In this document: positions 61,430-64,000 of the stretch, piece after piece
Position numbering within the stretch: the first letter of the stretch is position 1
How the letters are laid out: every line of letters starts with the position of its first letter
NCBI GenBank assembly: GCA_016720635.1
Contig: JADKKF010000009.1
Coordinates: 62,001-126,000, forward strand
Reading direction: 5' to 3'
Origin: Saprospiraceae bacterium
GTDB taxonomy: Bacteria; Bacteroidota; Bacteroidia; Chitinophagales; Saprospiraceae
Length of the DNA stretch: 64,000 bases
Notes under the pieces: model-generated
What the model was told of the DNA's origin: nothing
What the model saw: the letters and a program-made list of their open reading frames with translations, nothing else
Database searches by the model: none
Position numbers and translations under genes: made by a program

Positions 61430-64000
61430 CTATTCGTTAAGATAGGATTCTAGGAAAAAATCTCGATACAGATCCACGGATTCTTGTTCGACCATCACTC
61501 GATAATTGTTTTGACCAATCGCAAACAACTCAAAAGCTCCTGGCTTATCACTCAAAAACACTGCCTTTTGGCTAATGGCTCCTTCATAATATTTCATGGC
61601 ATCTACCTTCGAAGAAAACCTTCGGATCACCACAATTGAAATTCTCTCGTCGGACCTACCTAAAAACATATTGCTCAGTTGATAATTGGCCAACTGATGA
61701 TAAGTGCTGTTAAAGTCTGAAATTTTTGCCTTAGCATTGTTGAGACTTAGATCTTTATCCTTAATTACAGCCAAAACGAAGTGTTGGTCATTGGGATCTA
61801 GCCGAAACTTAGATACAGAAGACGACGTACCCGCCACTGAAGTATTCGAACCCGATGTACGCTGTCCCAATAGACGCATGATCTCTCTAGCTCTTTTTTG
61901 TTCGTCTGTATTGGGGTATTTGGCGATGAGGTCTTTGAGTGCCGTTAGATACTCTGCTTCACCCTTTAATTTACCTATGCACAAAGCATTTAAGAGAGAA
62001 ACCCTTGGGAGCAAATTATGGCTTTTTGGCATCGAAGAAAAAAGTCTCGTTCCGATCTCGTAAGCTTTTGCGTACTCTCGATTGGAAAACTCGGTATATG
62101 CGCTATCATAAGCGATGGCATCTTTATTTTGGTCTTTCAGTCTTCTACTTGCAAACTCACTATCTGTGATGGCCAAAGCATAGGGACTTTGAGGATATTT
62201 TTGCAACAACAGATCCAAATAAGATTTGGCTTTGGAGGCGTTGTTCATTTCAGAATAAATAGAATAAAGCTGGAACAAAGCTTCTGGCTCATAGCTAGAA
62301 CTAGGAAATCTCTTGATCAACGTCTCGTAAGATTCTATCGATTTGGGTAGATTCTGTACTTTTTCTTTATACAAAATACCAAGATTGTACAAAGCCTTGG
62401 CAATTTTCTCGTGGGAGATTTTTTTAGCTTCTTGGCTATATGGAACTGCTGCGAATATAACTTCAAGGTCCTGATCTGTTATCTGGGCTATTTGCGATTC
62501 GGATACGATATCTAGAGCATTTGGGTCTTTGGGATCGTCGAAATTGGTCAATGACTTTTTATTACTTCTCCTCCAGTTATCTTCAAGTTTTCTTTCACCC
62601 CATTTGTTTTTGAATTCTTTCAGGCCCTTTCTCACTTCTTTTTCGTCATAGGCAAAAAAGTTAGACTTAGGAGCATTTGGATTGGTCGGAGGCTTAGGGA
62701 TATTCCCTTTCTTATTGCCAGACATAGTAATTTGGGCGGAGGAGCTTTCTGCCATGGCCGCTTTAAGTTTTACCGCCAAGGCTTTTCTTTCTTTTTCTGA
62801 AAGTCCTGCTATTTTAATCAAACTGTCTTGCAATTGGATGGTGGTGATATTGGCCGCTATTTCGGTCAAATTCTCTTGATAGGAATTTACGCTCTTTGTC
62901 CTTGGATCGTTTTTAGGTAAGGTAAGTGCCGTGCTGTCAAAATAATTTTTGGACGCCAAATAATCCTCCTCCTGAAAACTCAGATTAGCCAATTGGTAGT
63001 AAGATTCTGTCTTTTTGGGGCTACCTTTTTCGTCATTTCTCAAGCAATTTTGATACGCTAACTTTGCATCTGGCTTGTTGCCATTGCTCATGGCAAGATT
63101 TCCTAAAGCATAATAAATATCTGCTTTGTACTCCTTATTTTTTCCGTCCTTTAGCATCTTTTCGAGCTTCTCCTTGGTAGAAAGATAGTCGCTTCCGGCG
63201 GTCTGGGTAGCCTGGCTCAATGCTGCATTGAATTCCATCTCATAATCTGTGGATAATTTTGCAGCCATGGCAAAATAGTCCGATGCCTTATTAAAATCTC
63301 CTTGATTTTGCGATAATTGGGCTATGATATAACAGAGTCTAGCTCTTTGGGACTTCTTGTGTTCCTTCATCTCCACCGCGGAGGTAAGAGCGCTGATGGC
63401 ATTCGAATAATTTTTGGTTTTGATAAAATTATTGCCCCTTGCTTCGTGTGCCTGAGCTTTTATATCCTTAAATGTAGTCGGATCTTCGATCAATAGCTTT
63501 AACAGACTTTCCGCCTCTTCATACTTTTTTCGCTCAGTATAAGTTTTTGCCAACCAAAGTTGGCTTTCTTGAAAACAAGGGCGATGTGACCAGAAATAAT
63601 TTTTGGGCTTTTTGCTGGTCTTTGTGTCTAATTTGTACTGAATAGTAACTGGTTTTTCTGGCTCATCCGCTGGATATTTGCTCCCAGAACTGTAATCTTG
63701 CGTTTTGTTTTGGTTTATTTTATTAAGGTCATATTTAGGCTTTTCCTCCTTTTTAGGTGCTGGAGCTGGCGTTTCGATAGGTTTTGTCTCGACGACTGGC
63801 GTAGTTGCAGTTTTATTTTCTGCTGGAGCTGAACTCTTTTTAGGTGTGGACTTACCTTTATTCTTTTTTGAATCTTTTATCCTTTGCTCTCTCTCTTTTT
63901 GCTTTTGCTTCAAAGCTTTTTTCCTTTCCTTGGCTTTATCCTCACGCTCTTTAGCTTTTGCTTTCGCAAGATCTTTTTTCTCCTCCAGCTTTTCTTTTCT
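61430..64000 (-). CDS. PorW/SprE-like T9SS-associated TPR protein, N-terminus beyond the window
   Basis: The frame is open from the window edge, so at least 856 residues are seen and the start is missing. A Lys/Glu/Ala-rich coiled or disordered region leads. TPR repeats follow, beginning PCFQESQLWLAKTYTERKKYEEAESLL (quoted in part) and continuing through YSNAISALTSAVEMKE, YALGNLAMSNGN, ALYNLGILYKEK and FQLYSIYSEMN. The C-terminus has DQHFVLAVIKD, SIVVIRRFSSKVDAMKYYEG and VDLYRDFFLESYL, close to the end of PorW/SprE proteins, periplasmic lipoproteins linked to T9SS and gliding. In those families the N-terminus carries a lipobox; this cannot be checked here. The identification rests on the C-terminal pattern. 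Confidence 0.72.
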   Translation of the reverse strand, partial: RKEKLEEKKDLAKAKAKEREDKAKERKKALKQKQKEREQRIKDSKKNKGKSTPKKSSAPAENKTATTPVVETKPIETPAPAPKKEEKPKYDLNKINQNKTQDYSSGSKYPADEPEKPVTIQYKLDTKTSKKPKNYFWSHRPCFQESQLWLAKTYTERKKYEEAESLLKLLIEDPTTFKDIKAQAHEARGNNFIKTKNYSNAISALTSAVEMKEHKKSQRARLCYIIAQLSQNQGDFNKASDYFAMAAKLSTDYEMEFNAALSQATQTAGSDYLSTKEKLEKMLKDGKNKEYKADIYYALGNLAMSNGNKPDAKLAYQNCLRNDEKGSPKKTESYYQLANLSFQEEDYLASKNYFDSTALTLPKNDPRTKSVNSYQENLTEIAANITTIQLQDSLIKIAGLSEKERKALAVKLKAAMAESSSAQITMSGNKKGNIPKPPTNPNAPKSNFFAYDEKEVRKGLKEFKNKWGERKLEDNWRRSNKKSLTNFDDPKDPNALDIVSESQIAQITDQDLEVIFAAVPYSQEAKKISHEKIAKALYNLGILYKEKVQNLPKSIESYETLIKRFPSSSYEPEALFQLYSIYSEMNNASKAKSYLDLLLQKYPQSPYALAITDSEFASRRLKDQNKDAIAYDSAYTEFSNREYAKAYEIGTRLFSSMPKSHNLLPRVSLLNALCIGKLKGEAEYLTALKDLIAKYPNTDEQKRAREIMRLLGQRTSGSNTSVAGTSSSVSKFRLDPNDQHFVLAVIKDKDLSLNNAKAKISDFNSTYHQLANYQLSNMFLGRSDERISIVVIRRFSSKVDAMKYYEGAISQKAVFLSDKPGAFELFAIGQNNYRVMVEQESVDLYRDFFLESYLNE

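Noticed and set aside
1..64000. CRISPR arrays, tRNA or rRNA genes, prophage or intact IS elements
   Set aside because: None was found by reading: no regularly spaced direct repeats, no tRNA-like cloverleaf with a T-loop motif and no transposase or integrase gene. The dispersed repeats are too far apart and too variable to be CRISPR.

Overview
The window is a chromosomal segment of about 40% GC or less from a member of the Bacteroidota. The evidence is three proteins with C-terminal type IX secretion (T9SS) sorting domains, a PorW/SprE-like T9SS protein, a MoxR/Bat aerotolerance-type operon, Bacteroidota-style promoter boxes (TAnnTTTG), and starts that mostly lack a Shine-Dalgarno sequence. 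The gene set (HYR-rich giant adhesin-like protein, GH109-type oxidoreductase, MbnP-like lipoprotein, NtrY-like multi-TM kinase) suggests Saprospiria or a relative, but that is inference. No rRNA, tRNA, CRISPR array, prophage or intact insertion sequence was seen.

Layout. 0-5 kb: end of a T9SS-secreted beta-helix protein, an outer-membrane barrel, then the minus-strand operon nadB-ruvX-def. 5-13 kb: acyltransferase, rhomboid protease, GNAT, GH109-like protein, ndk and the 2-oxoglutarate dehydrogenase E1 gene. 13-16.5 kb: an AT-rich accessory island with a parDE toxin-antitoxin pair, an unknown lipoprotein, a 54-residue HicB-like antitoxin, an unknown secreted protein and REP-like palindromes. 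16.5-23.5 kb: the Bat operon (MoxR, an unknown duplicated-domain secreted protein, DUF58, a BatD-like protein, BatA and a BatB-BatC fusion). 23.5-31 kb: a glycosyltransferase, then a minus-strand operon of LytTR regulator, beta-propeller sensor kinase and a T9SS-secreted glycosidase-like protein. 31-41 kb: typA, dprA, a GT-C membrane glycosyltransferase and a 1649-residue HYR/dockerin/cohesin/T9SS protein. 42-53 kb: M23 peptidase, peroxiredoxin, hflX, cutA, a PDZ protein, an OmpR-type two-component pair, a DnaQ-like exonuclease, an MbnP-like lipoprotein and an EVE protein. 53-64 kb: a cytosolic trypsin-like/zinc-ribbon protease with an unknown partner, a DUF6427-like membrane protein, a large NtrY-like kinase, holA and the PorW/SprE-like protein cut by the window edge.

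Two patterns cross the whole window. First, nine intergenic copies of a roughly 90-135 nt structured repeat occur in both orientations. They share a 5' GCGTNAGG-type end, a CGACCCGA-like segment, a 3' hairpin and a closing helix whose bases change on both sides together. I do not recognise this family; it is the best candidate here for an undescribed element. Second, at least five genes (typA, the HYR protein, the OmpR-type regulator, the NtrY-like kinase twice, and probably the rhomboid) carry single-base frameshifts, nearly all in short homopolymers. Repairing them restores conserved motifs, so residual sequencing or assembly indels are more likely than gene decay.
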